A DNA stretch of 64,000 nucleotides from an uncultured Candidatus Melainabacteria bacterium (GTDB lineage Bacteria; Cyanobacteriota; Vampirovibrionia; Gastranaerophilales; Gastranaerophilaceae), in assembly GCA_934728585.1 (NCBI GenBank), contig CAKVDZ010000001.1, positions 1 to 64,000 on the forward strand. Direction: 5' to 3'. The notes beneath the pieces were generated by a model. That model was not told the DNA's origin. It did not search any database and worked only from the letters and a program-made list of their open reading frames with translations. Position 1 is the first letter of the stretch. Every line of letters starts with the position of its first letter. This document shows positions 17,729-25,636 of this stretch, piece by piece. Both the position numbers and the translations under genes were made by a program.

Positions 17729-17773
17729 CTATATGCGTCATATTCTAAAATAACAAGAAAAAGGATATCAAAA

Positions 17774-18010
17774 TTGAAAAAGAAAGATTTAAAACAAGCT
17801 ATCAAAGAAAAAGAAATTCAATTATCAAAACTTGAACAACATATAGAAAAATCCAACACGTGCGCTGAAGTTTATAACAAAGTTATTTTAGAAAAAGCTA
17901 TTCTTAACAAAGAACTTCAAGACGCATCTAAAAATAAATTTACAGAACGAGTAAAGCAACTTATCCCTCACAAAAAAACTCTTATTTGTGATTATTTTAA
18001 AAACAAATAA
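17774..18010 (+). CDS. Small coiled-coil protein, 78 residues
   Basis: This very basic helical protein begins KKKDLKQAIKEKEIQLSKLE and keeps a heptad pattern through about residue 55. No family is recognised. The start codon is TTG; it is supported by AAAGGA 9 bases upstream and by a strong promoter at 17652. It is divergent from the giant coiled-coil gene. Confidence 0.65.
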   Translation: MKKKDLKQAIKEKEIQLSKLEQHIEKSNTCAEVYNKVILEKAILNKELQDASKNKFTERVKQLIPHKKTLICDYFKNK

Positions 18011-18087
18011 CAATACTAAAAATAAATGTTAACGCATGTAAATATACATGTGCTTAATTTCTATGTTTGTAATAGAATAAAGGTAAC

Positions 18088-18190
18088 AAATTAAGGAAAG
18101 CTGGGTGCAAGTCCCACACTGGTCCGCAGCCGTTACAGTCGGAACGCTTATTTGTTTTCAACCTCGTGACAGGAACAGGGAATAAATACG
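18088..18190 (+). promoter_or_regulatory. Cobalamin riboswitch aptamer
   Basis: The core reads GGAAAGCTGGGTGCAAGTCC, then CACACTGGTCCGCAGCCGTTAC, matching the cobalamin riboswitch pattern of GGTGnAA..CC followed by the pyrimidine-rich CCGC..CTGT-like block. A B12-box-like GTGACAGGAACAGGG follows at about 18166, diverged from the usual form. The leader runs to 18324 before a small gene and then the corrinoid adenosyltransferase gene, which fits B12 control. The expression platform is not clear by eye. Confidence 0.82.
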
Positions 18191-18324
18191 ACAAAATAAG
18201 TTATTACCCATTTCTGAAATATATATGCCCATAAAATAGCAAACCCTAATGGAAGTTATCAAAAAGCGTTACCCGTATCGTTGAAAAATATACAATCTAG
18301 ACTATCACTTAATAAGGAGAAATT

Positions 18325-18690
18325 ATGAAATTATCATCAGTTGCTTTTCAAGCACCTCAATTTGCACAAACTCAACGCGTATCTAACCCTATTAAATCTA
18401 CACCCAAAATGCTGTTCAAATTTCTAGACAAAGATGTTTTTGAAAAGAACCCTAAAGCTGAATTCTCAAACGAAGATGCTATGGCATTAATGCGAAAAGA
18501 GCTTCAAGACTCAATGACAGAAAAAGAACTTGATACATACATGAAAAATCTTGATGAAGCTTGTAAGCAACTAGAAATTGAGCCAAAAAATCTTCCAATC
18601 AACGAAGAACACCCAGGGAATTTAACAAAAGACCAAAGACTTCAAATTTTTACATTATTAAAATTTGATTCTCTTTCAGAACTAGCATAA
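18325..18690 (+). CDS. Riboswitch-led protein of unknown function
   Basis: This 121-residue protein is the first gene after the cobalamin riboswitch and so probably belongs to B12 metabolism or handling. No family is recognised. The N-terminal 25 residues (KLSSVAFQAPQFAQTQRV) look like a disordered tail. The rest is helical and acidic, with NEDAMALMRKELQDSMTEKE. An AAGGAG site sits 6 bases before the ATG. The adenosyltransferase gene follows 43 bases later. Confidence 0.72.
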   Translation: MKLSSVAFQAPQFAQTQRVSNPIKSTPKMLFKFLDKDVFEKNPKAEFSNEDAMALMRKELQDSMTEKELDTYMKNLDEACKQLEIEPKNLPINEEHPGNLTKDQRLQIFTLLKFDSLSELA

Positions 18691-18733
18691 CCCCATTAAT
18701 TAGTGTTTATTATAAAAATAAGGAATTAAAAAA

Positions 18734-19486
18734 ATGAAAATTAACAGTATCGCCCCTCAATATTACGTAAACCAAGTGCAACATATTAAAAATAACAACA
18801 TTGAAAACAAAAAATCAGAACACATTTTTAAACAAAGCCCCAACGTAACACCTCCAATTAAACAAGATGCCTTATCTCATTTGGCATTTTTAGGAATTCA
18901 AAACCTAAAATACACAACAAACGTAACTTTTAAAGGCAACAATACCAATAAAAATCGTGGATACGTACAAGTTTACACAGGCGATGGAAAAGGTAAAACC
19001 ACTGCAGCTATGGGACTTGCATTACGCGCATTAGGTCAAGGTAAAACAGTTGATATAACTATGTTTACAAAAGGCGGAGATAATTATGGCGAAGTTAAAG
19101 CTTTTAACAAACTTCAACCAGAATTGCGCAAAAATCTTAGTCTAAATCAAGCTGGACTTGATAGAATTGTATACACTTCAAATGAAACAGAAAACGATAG
19201 AATTATTATGCAAAAAGGTTGGCAAAGAGCAAAAGAGGTCATCAATAGCGGAAAAACTGATATTGTAATTCTTGATGAAATGAATATCGCAATCGACTTG
19301 AATATGGTTGACGAAAAAGACGTAATTGAAACGTTAAAAAACAAACCTAAAAACGTAGAAGTCGTTTTAACTGGTAGAAACGCTCACCAAAATATCATTG
19401 ATGTCGCAGATTTAGTATCAAATATTCAACCAATCAAACACTACTGGAACAAAGGTGTTCAAGCAAGAGAAGGCATTGAATACTAA
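18734..19486 (+). CDS. cobO: ATP:corrinoid adenosyltransferase (CobA/CobO type) with N-terminal extension
   Basis: The enzyme transfers the adenosyl group of ATP to reduced corrinoid to make adenosylcobalamin or its precursor. The core from about residue 78 begins GYVQVYTGDGKGKTTAAMGL with the P-loop. TDIVILDEMNIAIDLNMV and VVLTGRNAHQNIIDVADLVS are the later family motifs. About 75 extra residues precede the core. They are Asn/Gln/Lys-rich, end in VTFKGN and are absent from typical CobO proteins. The gene overlaps the converging UDG gene by 4 bases. Confidence 0.94.
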   Translation: MKINSIAPQYYVNQVQHIKNNNIENKKSEHIFKQSPNVTPPIKQDALSHLAFLGIQNLKYTTNVTFKGNNTNKNRGYVQVYTGDGKGKTTAAMGLALRALGQGKTVDITMFTKGGDNYGEVKAFNKLQPELRKNLSLNQAGLDRIVYTSNETENDRIIMQKGWQRAKEVINSGKTDIVILDEMNIAIDLNMVDEKDVIETLKNKPKNVEVVLTGRNAHQNIIDVADLVSNIQPIKHYWNKGVQAREGIEY

Positions 19487-20076
19487 ATATAAGTTTTAAT
19501 CAATTTTAAATCCTCAAGCGTAATATCCTTTTGCGCTTGAGTTGCGTATTGCATTAAATAAGATGGGTGGTAAATGGCAATTGCATTATAAGTTTTGCCG
19601 TTTATTTCAAGTTCAAAAACTTCACCTCTAACTTTTGATATTTGAATTGATTTTATACCAGTTAATGTTTTTAAAGAAGTTCCGCCACAAAGCACTATCA
19701 ATTTTGGGTTTACACATTTTATTTGTTCGTACAAATAACCTATACAATTTTTAATTTCAACTGGAGCTGGAACTCTGTCTTTGTTCGGTTTGTCAGGATT
19801 TGTTGGACGACATTTTAAAATATTTGCAATATACAAATCTTTTTCTCTATCAATTCCAACTTGTTCAAAATATTTATTCAATAATTGTCCAGCTCTACCG
19901 ACAAATGGAACACCCTGTGCGTTTTCGTCTTTTCCTGGAGCTTCGCCAATGAACATTACACTCGCTTTATCATTACCAGCAGAAAAAACCATTTTATCTC
20001 GGCGATTTCCAATTTCACAAGCTAAACAGTTTTCACATTTATCTTTTAATTTATTCAACATCTTTTTCTTCATCAT
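19483..20076 (-). CDS. Type-4 uracil-DNA glycosylase (Fe-S)
   Basis: This 197-residue enzyme removes uracil from DNA in base excision repair. Family-4 features are visible: CENCLACEIG supplies two iron-sulfur cysteines, and KCRPTNPDKP with a later IKNC supplies two more. The active-site motif is FIGEAPGKDENAQG and the leucine-loop motif is HPSYLMQ. The start overlaps the AGCS transporter end by 26 bases. An internal ATG (MLNKLKDKC) is an alternative start. Confidence 0.93.
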   Translation of the reverse strand: MMKKKMLNKLKDKCENCLACEIGNRRDKMVFSAGNDKASVMFIGEAPGKDENAQGVPFVGRAGQLLNKYFEQVGIDREKDLYIANILKCRPTNPDKPNKDRVPAPVEIKNCIGYLYEQIKCVNPKLIVLCGGTSLKTLTGIKSIQISKVRGEVFELEINGKTYNAIAIYHPSYLMQYATQAQKDITLEDLKLIKTYI

Positions 20077-21547
20077 AAGGTTCGTCTTTTACGTCGCTAA
20101 ACAAACCTACATCGTACTTTTTACAATAACGTTTAACTTCTTTTACGACAACATTAGACAAGATAAATAGAGCAAACAAGTTTGGGACAGCCATAAACAA
20201 TGTCACCGCATCTGAAAGGTTTATAATACTTTTAAAGTTCATCGCAGAACCAATAACTATACACAAACAGTATACAAATTGGAAAGAACGAGTTTTAAAT
20301 TTAGACTCTCCAACTAAGAATTGCCAGCCTTTTAAGCCATAATAAGAACCACAAAGCATTGTACCCATTACAAAACAACTGGCCATAATTGTTAGCAATA
20401 TTGGGAAGAATGGAAATGCTGTAGCAAAAGCTTTTGAAGTTAACTCAATACCTGCAATTCCATGGACGTGCGCATATTCACCAGTAACTACAATTACAAA
20501 AGCGGTTGATACACCAACAATACAAGTATCAACAAATGGTTGTAACATCGCAATAAAAGCTTGCGCAACTGGTTTACTTGTTTTTACCGCAGAAAAAGCA
20601 GTTGGTGCCGTACCTAAACCTGCTTCGTTCGCAAACATAGCACGTCTAAATCCCCATAACATACAGCCAAAAATTCCGCCACCAACCATCGCATGCGGTT
20701 GAAAAGCTTGATATATAATAACTTTAATTGTATGAGGAATATTATGAATATTCATAATAGAAATAATCAAAATGCTTGTCAAATAAAGTACACACATAAT
20801 AGGCGTAACTTTTTCAGTAAATTTACCTATGGATTTAATACCGCCAATAATTGTAACCCAAGTGATTGTTGCAACAATAAGTCCAATAATCCAGCTATTG
20901 TTAGCAAAAATACTATTTGTACCACCTGTAACTTCTGTAATTTGAGTAGTCATAGCGTTAATTTGGAATAAATTCCAACCGCCAATAACAGCAAGAACAG
21001 AGCATAGCGCGTAAATTTTACCTAAGTGTGGCGCAATCTTACTCAAAAAAGGACCTTTTAAGCCTTTTGAAATATAATACATAGGTCCACCAGAGGTAGA
21101 ACCATCAGGATTCACATCTCTAAGTTTTACACCTAATAGCACTTCTGAAAATTTTAATGCCATAGAAAATAGACCTGCAATAATCATCCAGAAAATTACG
21201 CCAGGACCCCCAACTGAAACAGCTGCGGCAGAGCCAGCAACGTTACCGATTCCTGCAGAAGATGAAATTGTTGCAGTCAGGGCTTGGAAAGATGAAACTT
21301 CTCCTTTTTTCTTTCTTTTTATAATATCTTTGTGTTCAAACTTATGAGCAATAAGTTTGAGAGCATGCTTGAACCCCCAAAAGCCAATAAATCGAAGACG
21401 AAAAGTAAAATAAATGCCAGCAAACATTAAAAGAGCAATTAGTAATTGCACTTCAACTCCGTTAATATTTACAGAATAAAATATAACAGAAGAAATTTTA
21501 TCGGCTATAGGTGATAGAATACTATCGATTGCTGTATCTAAATTCAT
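20051..21547 (-). CDS. AGCS-family sodium:alanine/glycine symporter
   Basis: This 498-residue inner-membrane protein imports alanine or glycine with sodium. The family signature appears in SSAGIGNVAGSAAAVSVGGP, with FWMIIAGLFSMALKFSEVLLG and the later RRAMFANEAGLGTAPTAFS. About ten or eleven membrane segments are visible. I chose the ATG at 21547. A TTG at 21595 would add 16 hydrophobic residues. Neither has a good ribosome site. Confidence 0.94.
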   Translation of the reverse strand: MNLDTAIDSILSPIADKISSVIFYSVNINGVEVQLLIALLMFAGIYFTFRLRFIGFWGFKHALKLIAHKFEHKDIIKRKKKGEVSSFQALTATISSSAGIGNVAGSAAAVSVGGPGVIFWMIIAGLFSMALKFSEVLLGVKLRDVNPDGSTSGGPMYYISKGLKGPFLSKIAPHLGKIYALCSVLAVIGGWNLFQINAMTTQITEVTGGTNSIFANNSWIIGLIVATITWVTIIGGIKSIGKFTEKVTPIMCVLYLTSILIISIMNIHNIPHTIKVIIYQAFQPHAMVGGGIFGCMLWGFRRAMFANEAGLGTAPTAFSAVKTSKPVAQAFIAMLQPFVDTCIVGVSTAFVIVVTGEYAHVHGIAGIELTSKAFATAFPFFPILLTIMASCFVMGTMLCGSYYGLKGWQFLVGESKFKTRSFQFVYCLCIVIGSAMNFKSIINLSDAVTLFMAVPNLFALFILSNVVVKEVKRYCKKYDVGLFSDVKDEPYDEEKDVE

Positions 21548-21608
21548 AAGAAAATGATAATACAAACAGTAGCTAAAGTTAACAAAGAGTAACAAAACAT
21601 TAACGAGA

Positions 21609-21637
21609 TTGAAAAGAAAAAAATTTTATGTTAGGAT
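21609..21637 (+). promoter_or_regulatory. tRNA-Ser promoter
   Basis: TTGAAA (21609-21614) and TAGGAT (21632-21637) are spaced by 17 bases. The leader that follows folds TTTGTCG with CGACAAA around GAG (21647-21663) just before the tRNA. Confidence 0.55.
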
Positions 21638-21675
21638 ATAAGAAAATTTGTCGGAGCGACAAAATATAACAAATT

Positions 21676-21765
21676 GGAGACGTGGCCGAGTCGGCTGAAG
21701 GCGGCACCCTGCTAAGGTGTTATATGGAGCAATCTGTATCCAGGGTTCGAATCCCTGCGTCTCCG
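21676..21765 (+). tRNA. tRNA-Ser (anticodon GCT)
   Basis: The acceptor GGAGACG pairs with CGTCTCC, discriminator G. The anticodon loop is CTGCTAA with anticodon GCT at 21711-21713. A long variable arm (TTATATGGAGCAATCTGTAT region) is typical of serine tRNA. The T-loop is GTTCGAATC. CCA is not encoded. A terminator follows at 21776. Confidence 0.95.
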
Positions 21766-21775
21766 AGTTTTAAAT

Positions 21776-21795
21776 AAGCGGGCGAAAGCCCGCTT
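21776..21795. terminator. Terminator after tRNA-Ser
   Basis: AAGCGGGC pairs with GCCCGCTT around GAAA, followed by TGTTTT. It lies between tRNA-Ser and the converging methyltransferase gene. Confidence 0.8.
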
Positions 21796-21855
21796 GTTTT
21801 GTGTAATTATAAACAAAACACAATATTTACATCAATCCTTTTTTCTTCAAATTTA

Positions 21856-22579
21856 TTAAACATTTTTCTTTTGTAATACAATTTTAATAAAGTTTAAATA
21901 CTTACCTGCACCAGCATTTAAAGATTTTCTATCATTTATAGCATATTCATTTTCTTGCATTAACCAATCATTCCAAACTTCTTCATTACTTTCCATTTCT
22001 TCAATTTTAATAATTTCAGAATCATTACTTTTATTAAAAATATTTTTCCAATATTTTATATCATGCATATAATCAAGTTGTTCAGGAGTCCACGATAATA
22101 ACAATTCCTTAGGTAAATTATCAAGGCAGTCATTCTTTACCCCTGGAATAGCAATATAAATATATCCTTCATTTTTAACAAAGGGTAAAAGTTTATTGTC
22201 CAAGTAATTTTCATCTCTTCCAAAATAATTGTAAGAATCAACACTAACAACAGCATCAAAAAAGTTTTTATCGAAATGTAAATCCGTAGAATCGGCTTTA
22301 ATCGAAACTATGCTGTTTTCGTCTAACCCTAACGAATAAAAATATTTTCTATTTTCGTCTGGATTACTCCATAAATCTGTAGCATAAACTTTAAACCCAT
22401 ATTCCTTTGCCATAAAAACACTAGTTACCCCCCTGTCCACTACCCAAATCATAGACAACAGAATTTTGAGGAATATTGTGATTTAATAACAATTCTTCGC
22501 ACAATTTTATTGGATTTGGATCCATTATTTTACTTTGAAACTCTTTAGATTCATATTTTGAACTTTTTTCGTAACGCAT
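21856..22579 (-). pseudogene. Class I SAM-dependent methyltransferase, frameshifted
   Basis: The gene starts at ATG 22579 with a perfect AAGGAG site and reads well through QNSVVYDLGSGQG, the SAM-binding glycine motif. A run of six C at 22428-22433 (G on the coding strand) then shifts the frame to a stop. With five, the protein would continue VTSVFMAKEYGFKVYATDLW to the end at 21856 as about 240 residues. The downstream part retains VVSVDSYNYFGRDE and SWTPEQLDYM. It follows the TetR gene by 18 bases. Phase variation, decay or assembly error are all possible. Confidence 0.85.
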
Positions 22580-22597
22580 ACATATCTCCTTATCTTT

Positions 22598-23214
22598 TTA
22601 TAAACTAATGCTATTTTTTTCTATAAAATCGTCTATATGTTTTTCAAGAATCTGCTTTAAATTTACAGTATCACTCTTAAAATTTGACATATTCATAAGC
22701 AAATAGAATGGAGCATAGAATTGAATGGCCAGTTGTTTTGGATTAGTTTTTTTATAAAACCATTTTTAATCATTTCACAAAAAATATCTTCCATATATTT
22801 TACAGGACCATTTAAAATACAACTATTGTACAGTTTTGCCATTTCATCAGTTCGGAATTGTTCTATTGTTAACATTTTGCGAAAATCTGACGCAAAATTA
22901 TCCTCCAACCAAAATTCAAACAGAGAAAGTGTAAATTTTTTCACATTTTTCAATAAAACTTTCTTATAACTTGAAGCATTTACTTCATACTTTTCTGTTG
23001 GCACCTCGCATTTTTCAGAATGAACTCTGTCAATTTCATACATTCTTTCAACAATTGAATTAAAAATATCTTGTTTGTTTTTATAATGTTTGTACAAAGC
23101 CCCTTTGGTAATACCAAGCTTGTCTGCAATATCTTTCATTGAAACGGCTTCATAACCAAATTTTGCAAACAAATTTAGTGATATTAAAAGTATTTTTTCT
23201 TTTGTATTAGCCAA
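22598..23214 (-). pseudogene. TetR-family regulator with 3' frameshift
   Basis: The N-terminal DNA-binding domain is intact: KEKILLISLNLFAKFGYEAV, then MKDIADKLGITKGALYKHYK. A run of seven T at 22747-22753 (A on the coding strand) shifts the frame, giving a 173-residue product with an abrupt tail. One more base would continue NPKQLAIQFYAPFYLLM and end at the TAA at 22598-22600, a normal TetR C-terminus. The truncated protein could still bind DNA but may lack ligand or dimer contacts. Its own promoter carries two matching operators. Confidence 0.85.
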
Positions 23215-23228
23215 AATTTACACCTTTA

Positions 23229-23277
23229 GTAAACGAGTGTTTACTATAATTTAGGTAAACACTCGTTTACTTGTCAA
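23229..23277 (-). promoter_or_regulatory. Autoregulated TetR promoter with paired operators
   Basis: GTAAACGAGTGTTTAC (23229-23244) and its exact reverse complement GTAAACACTCGTTTAC (23255-23270) flank the start region. Each arm is itself a near palindrome with GTAAAC/GTTTAC ends. On the minus strand TTGACA (23272-23277) and TAAATT (23248-23253) form a promoter with one operator filling the spacer. TetR would repress its own operon. Confidence 0.8.
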
Positions 23278-23281
23278 GAAC

Positions 23282-23611
23282 TTAAACCCAATCTTCAAAC
23301 AAGTTTTTTGAATAATCTTTGTTTGGATTAGAATTAAATTTTACCATGGCTTTTTCAATTAAATTAAGAAAATCAGATTTATTTTTATAATTTTTCAACT
23401 CATTTAATGTCAATACGCCATCACCGTCACTATCAGCTTGCCTTAATTCGTCTAAATTTCGCATATTGTTTTTGGCATTAATTTTTGCATCTAACTCTTT
23501 ATCTGAAGAACAGACAATCAACGTTTTTCCGTTTTCGTCTTTCATTTTTGGTAGTGGCAATATCATATAACTTGATGTATAACTTTTATTAAACTCTATT
23601 CCGCTAGTCAT
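23282..23611 (-). CDS. Small EF-hand-like protein
   Basis: This 109-residue protein contains one clear calcium-binding loop, DSDGDGVLTLNEL, near residue 70, flanked by helices. The N-terminal half has a short beta-like stretch (SSYMILPLPKM). There is no signal peptide. The ATG at 23611 follows AGGAGAAGG; a GTG at 23629 is in frame but less likely. A single EF-hand usually needs a partner or dimerises. Function unknown. Confidence 0.75.
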   Translation of the reverse strand: MTSGIEFNKSYTSSYMILPLPKMKDENGKTLIVCSSDKELDAKINAKNNMRNLDELRQADSDGDGVLTLNELKNYKNKSDFLNLIEKAMVKFNSNPNKDYSKNLFEDWV

Positions 23612-23754
23612 AAAACCTTCTCCTCTCACTCTTACACGTCTATTATTACATGGTTTTAAAGTATGTTAATCCTTTTGTAAGATGATTTACAAAACAAAAC
23701 TGAATTTGGCTAAAATTGGAAAATTTTACCATTTTTACGATATAAAACTTTTTA

Positions 23755-24606
23755 TTATTTTTTATGTAAAATGTTTTTTCGAACAAAGTTTTTAATTCTT
23801 ATACTTAAGGGATTTTTTAGTTCCTTTTTTAAATTTTTTATGCTTTTAAAATCATATTCTATAGAGGGATAATATTTTTTAAATTCAGCCAAATAGTAAT
23901 CATATCCCTCTGGAGAAAAGCTATATAAAACTTTAAAAAGATGATCCCTATTTTTAATAGCTTTTTCACTAGTATATGCCATTGGTTTTGAGCCATGAAA
24001 ATGAACTATAACTGCATCATTATTTTTACCCCAATATGGTTTATGATTATATTTTAAATCCAAATGAGTATTTTTTTTATCTCCATAATAAAATTGGAAA
24101 GCTGTTTGGTCGTAAGTATATAAGTTAGGAAGATTTGATTTTATGAAATTACAAAAATCGTCATAAGATTCTCTTAAATTTTTAATATTCATAAACATTA
24201 CACCCGTATTAAAATTTTCCCAATCATCAGCATGTGTTTCTGTAGCGCAAGAGATAAATTCAGGTTTACGCATTTCAACATCTTTTAAGAAGATAACATC
24301 ACAGTCTGTATACAAAATATATTCTTCATCTTGTTCCAGAATTGGAATATCACATCGTAAAAAAGCACCTGATGCCACTATTAAATCTTCCTCACTGTAA
24401 TATTCTTTTAAATCTTTGTAAAAACTAATCCTATGATAAACAATTTTAACACCTTGATTTTCAAGCCACTCAGTTAATTCATCTGGGTTACCATCATAAA
24501 TAAAATAAGGTTCCAAAGTTGTATTTTTTATTGCAGAACTAACCGCTGCCTTTATTAAGGGATAATAATCTTTTGACAATGAGTTGCTTGCAAAATACCA
24601 TTTCAT
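23755..24606 (-). CDS. GT8-like glycosyltransferase
   Basis: This 283-residue cytoplasmic enzyme resembles GT8-type retaining transferases, which move a sugar from a nucleotide donor. EYILYTDCDVIFLKDV carries the DxD metal motif, FNTGVMFMNIKNL follows, and VIVHFHGSKPM supplies the metal-binding histidine near residue 205. The C-terminal 60 residues are basic and may attach it to membrane. Donor and acceptor are unknown. It stands alone. Confidence 0.82.
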   Translation of the reverse strand: MKWYFASNSLSKDYYPLIKAAVSSAIKNTTLEPYFIYDGNPDELTEWLENQGVKIVYHRISFYKDLKEYYSEEDLIVASGAFLRCDIPILEQDEEYILYTDCDVIFLKDVEMRKPEFISCATETHADDWENFNTGVMFMNIKNLRESYDDFCNFIKSNLPNLYTYDQTAFQFYYGDKKNTHLDLKYNHKPYWGKNNDAVIVHFHGSKPMAYTSEKAIKNRDHLFKVLYSFSPEGYDYYLAEFKKYYPSIEYDFKSIKNLKKELKNPLSIRIKNFVRKNILHKK

Positions 24607-24777
24607 TTTATAAAAACCTTATAAAAAGTGTATACATAAAACTAGTATAAAAAACACAACAAAATAATGCAAGTTACCAAAATGTATCTTTTTATAACAA
24701 TTACTGATATAATTTAGGAAAATTTGTCAATAAAAATTTTTACAAGTTTTTATAAAAACAAAAGAATAAGGATAAAT

Positions 24778-25635
24778 ATGTTTAACAATATTTCTGGTAT
24801 AAACCCAACTTCAAATAATTCTTCACAGAATTTCCTATCAACAACTAAGGCTGAAACTAGTAGTGTAAGTATTTTCACAGATAGTTCTGCAACTAAAAAA
24901 TTAACAAAAGAAGAAAAGAAAGAACAAAGGGCGAAAGAAAAAGCTCGCAGAGAAGAAATTAGAAATAATCCTGACGGCATTATCCAAGGTGGTAAACAAG
25001 GTTCTACAGCTGGAGATTGCTGGCTATTAGCACAAATGAATTCAATGTCTAAAACTGATTGGGGCAAAGAAGCTCTAAAAAATGCTATTACAAAAGAAGC
25101 CGATGGAAGTTTTACAGTTCATTTTAATGGCATAAACAAAGATATAAAAGTAAGTGCAGAAGAATTCAAAAAAGGACAACGAAATAGCGACTTTTCTAGT
25201 GGTGACGCGGACCCATTAATTTTAGAAATCGCTGTTGAAAAACACTTTAAGGCAGAAAATATTAATTCAGGTTCAATATCAGGTAATGACCTAGCTGGCG
25301 AAGATTCTTTACAGTTTTTGTTAACTGGAGCAAAAGGAAAACAAACCGCAAAAGAAGAATATTATAAGCCAATTTTACAATTAATGGGACAAAACCCTGA
25401 AGATAACGCTGGTATTGCCGCAACATATATTTATTATGACAAAAATCAAGGATCAGGAGGCACTAGTCACGCCATTTCCGTTCAAAAAGTTATACTTAAT
25501 GACAAAGGCGATGTCAAAGACGTAATTTTGCTTGACTCTTATGCCCCAGATAGACCGTTTAAAAAATCTTATGGTCAATTTGCTAGCGATTTACAGGCTT
25601 TTGGATTTACAACTAAGCCTAAAAGTACAAAATAA
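24778..25635 (+). CDS. Calpain-like cysteine peptidase
   Basis: This 285-residue protein carries STAGDCWLLAQMNSMSKT near residue 80, the catalytic-cysteine signature of calpains (C2). GTSHAISVQKV near residue 240 supplies the histidine, and ILLDSYAPD occupies the position of the usual Asn motif, with Asp or Ser in place of the NPW asparagine. The first 70 residues are Ser/Thr-rich then strongly charged. I chose ATG 24778, preceded by AAGGAT; an upstream TTG would add 18 residues. No signal peptide is visible. Confidence 0.82.
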   Translation: MFNNISGINPTSNNSSQNFLSTTKAETSSVSIFTDSSATKKLTKEEKKEQRAKEKARREEIRNNPDGIIQGGKQGSTAGDCWLLAQMNSMSKTDWGKEALKNAITKEADGSFTVHFNGINKDIKVSAEEFKKGQRNSDFSSGDADPLILEIAVEKHFKAENINSGSISGNDLAGEDSLQFLLTGAKGKQTAKEEYYKPILQLMGQNPEDNAGIAATYIYYDKNQGSGGTSHAISVQKVILNDKGDVKDVILLDSYAPDRPFKKSYGQFASDLQAFGFTTKPKSTK

Positions 25636-25636
25636 C

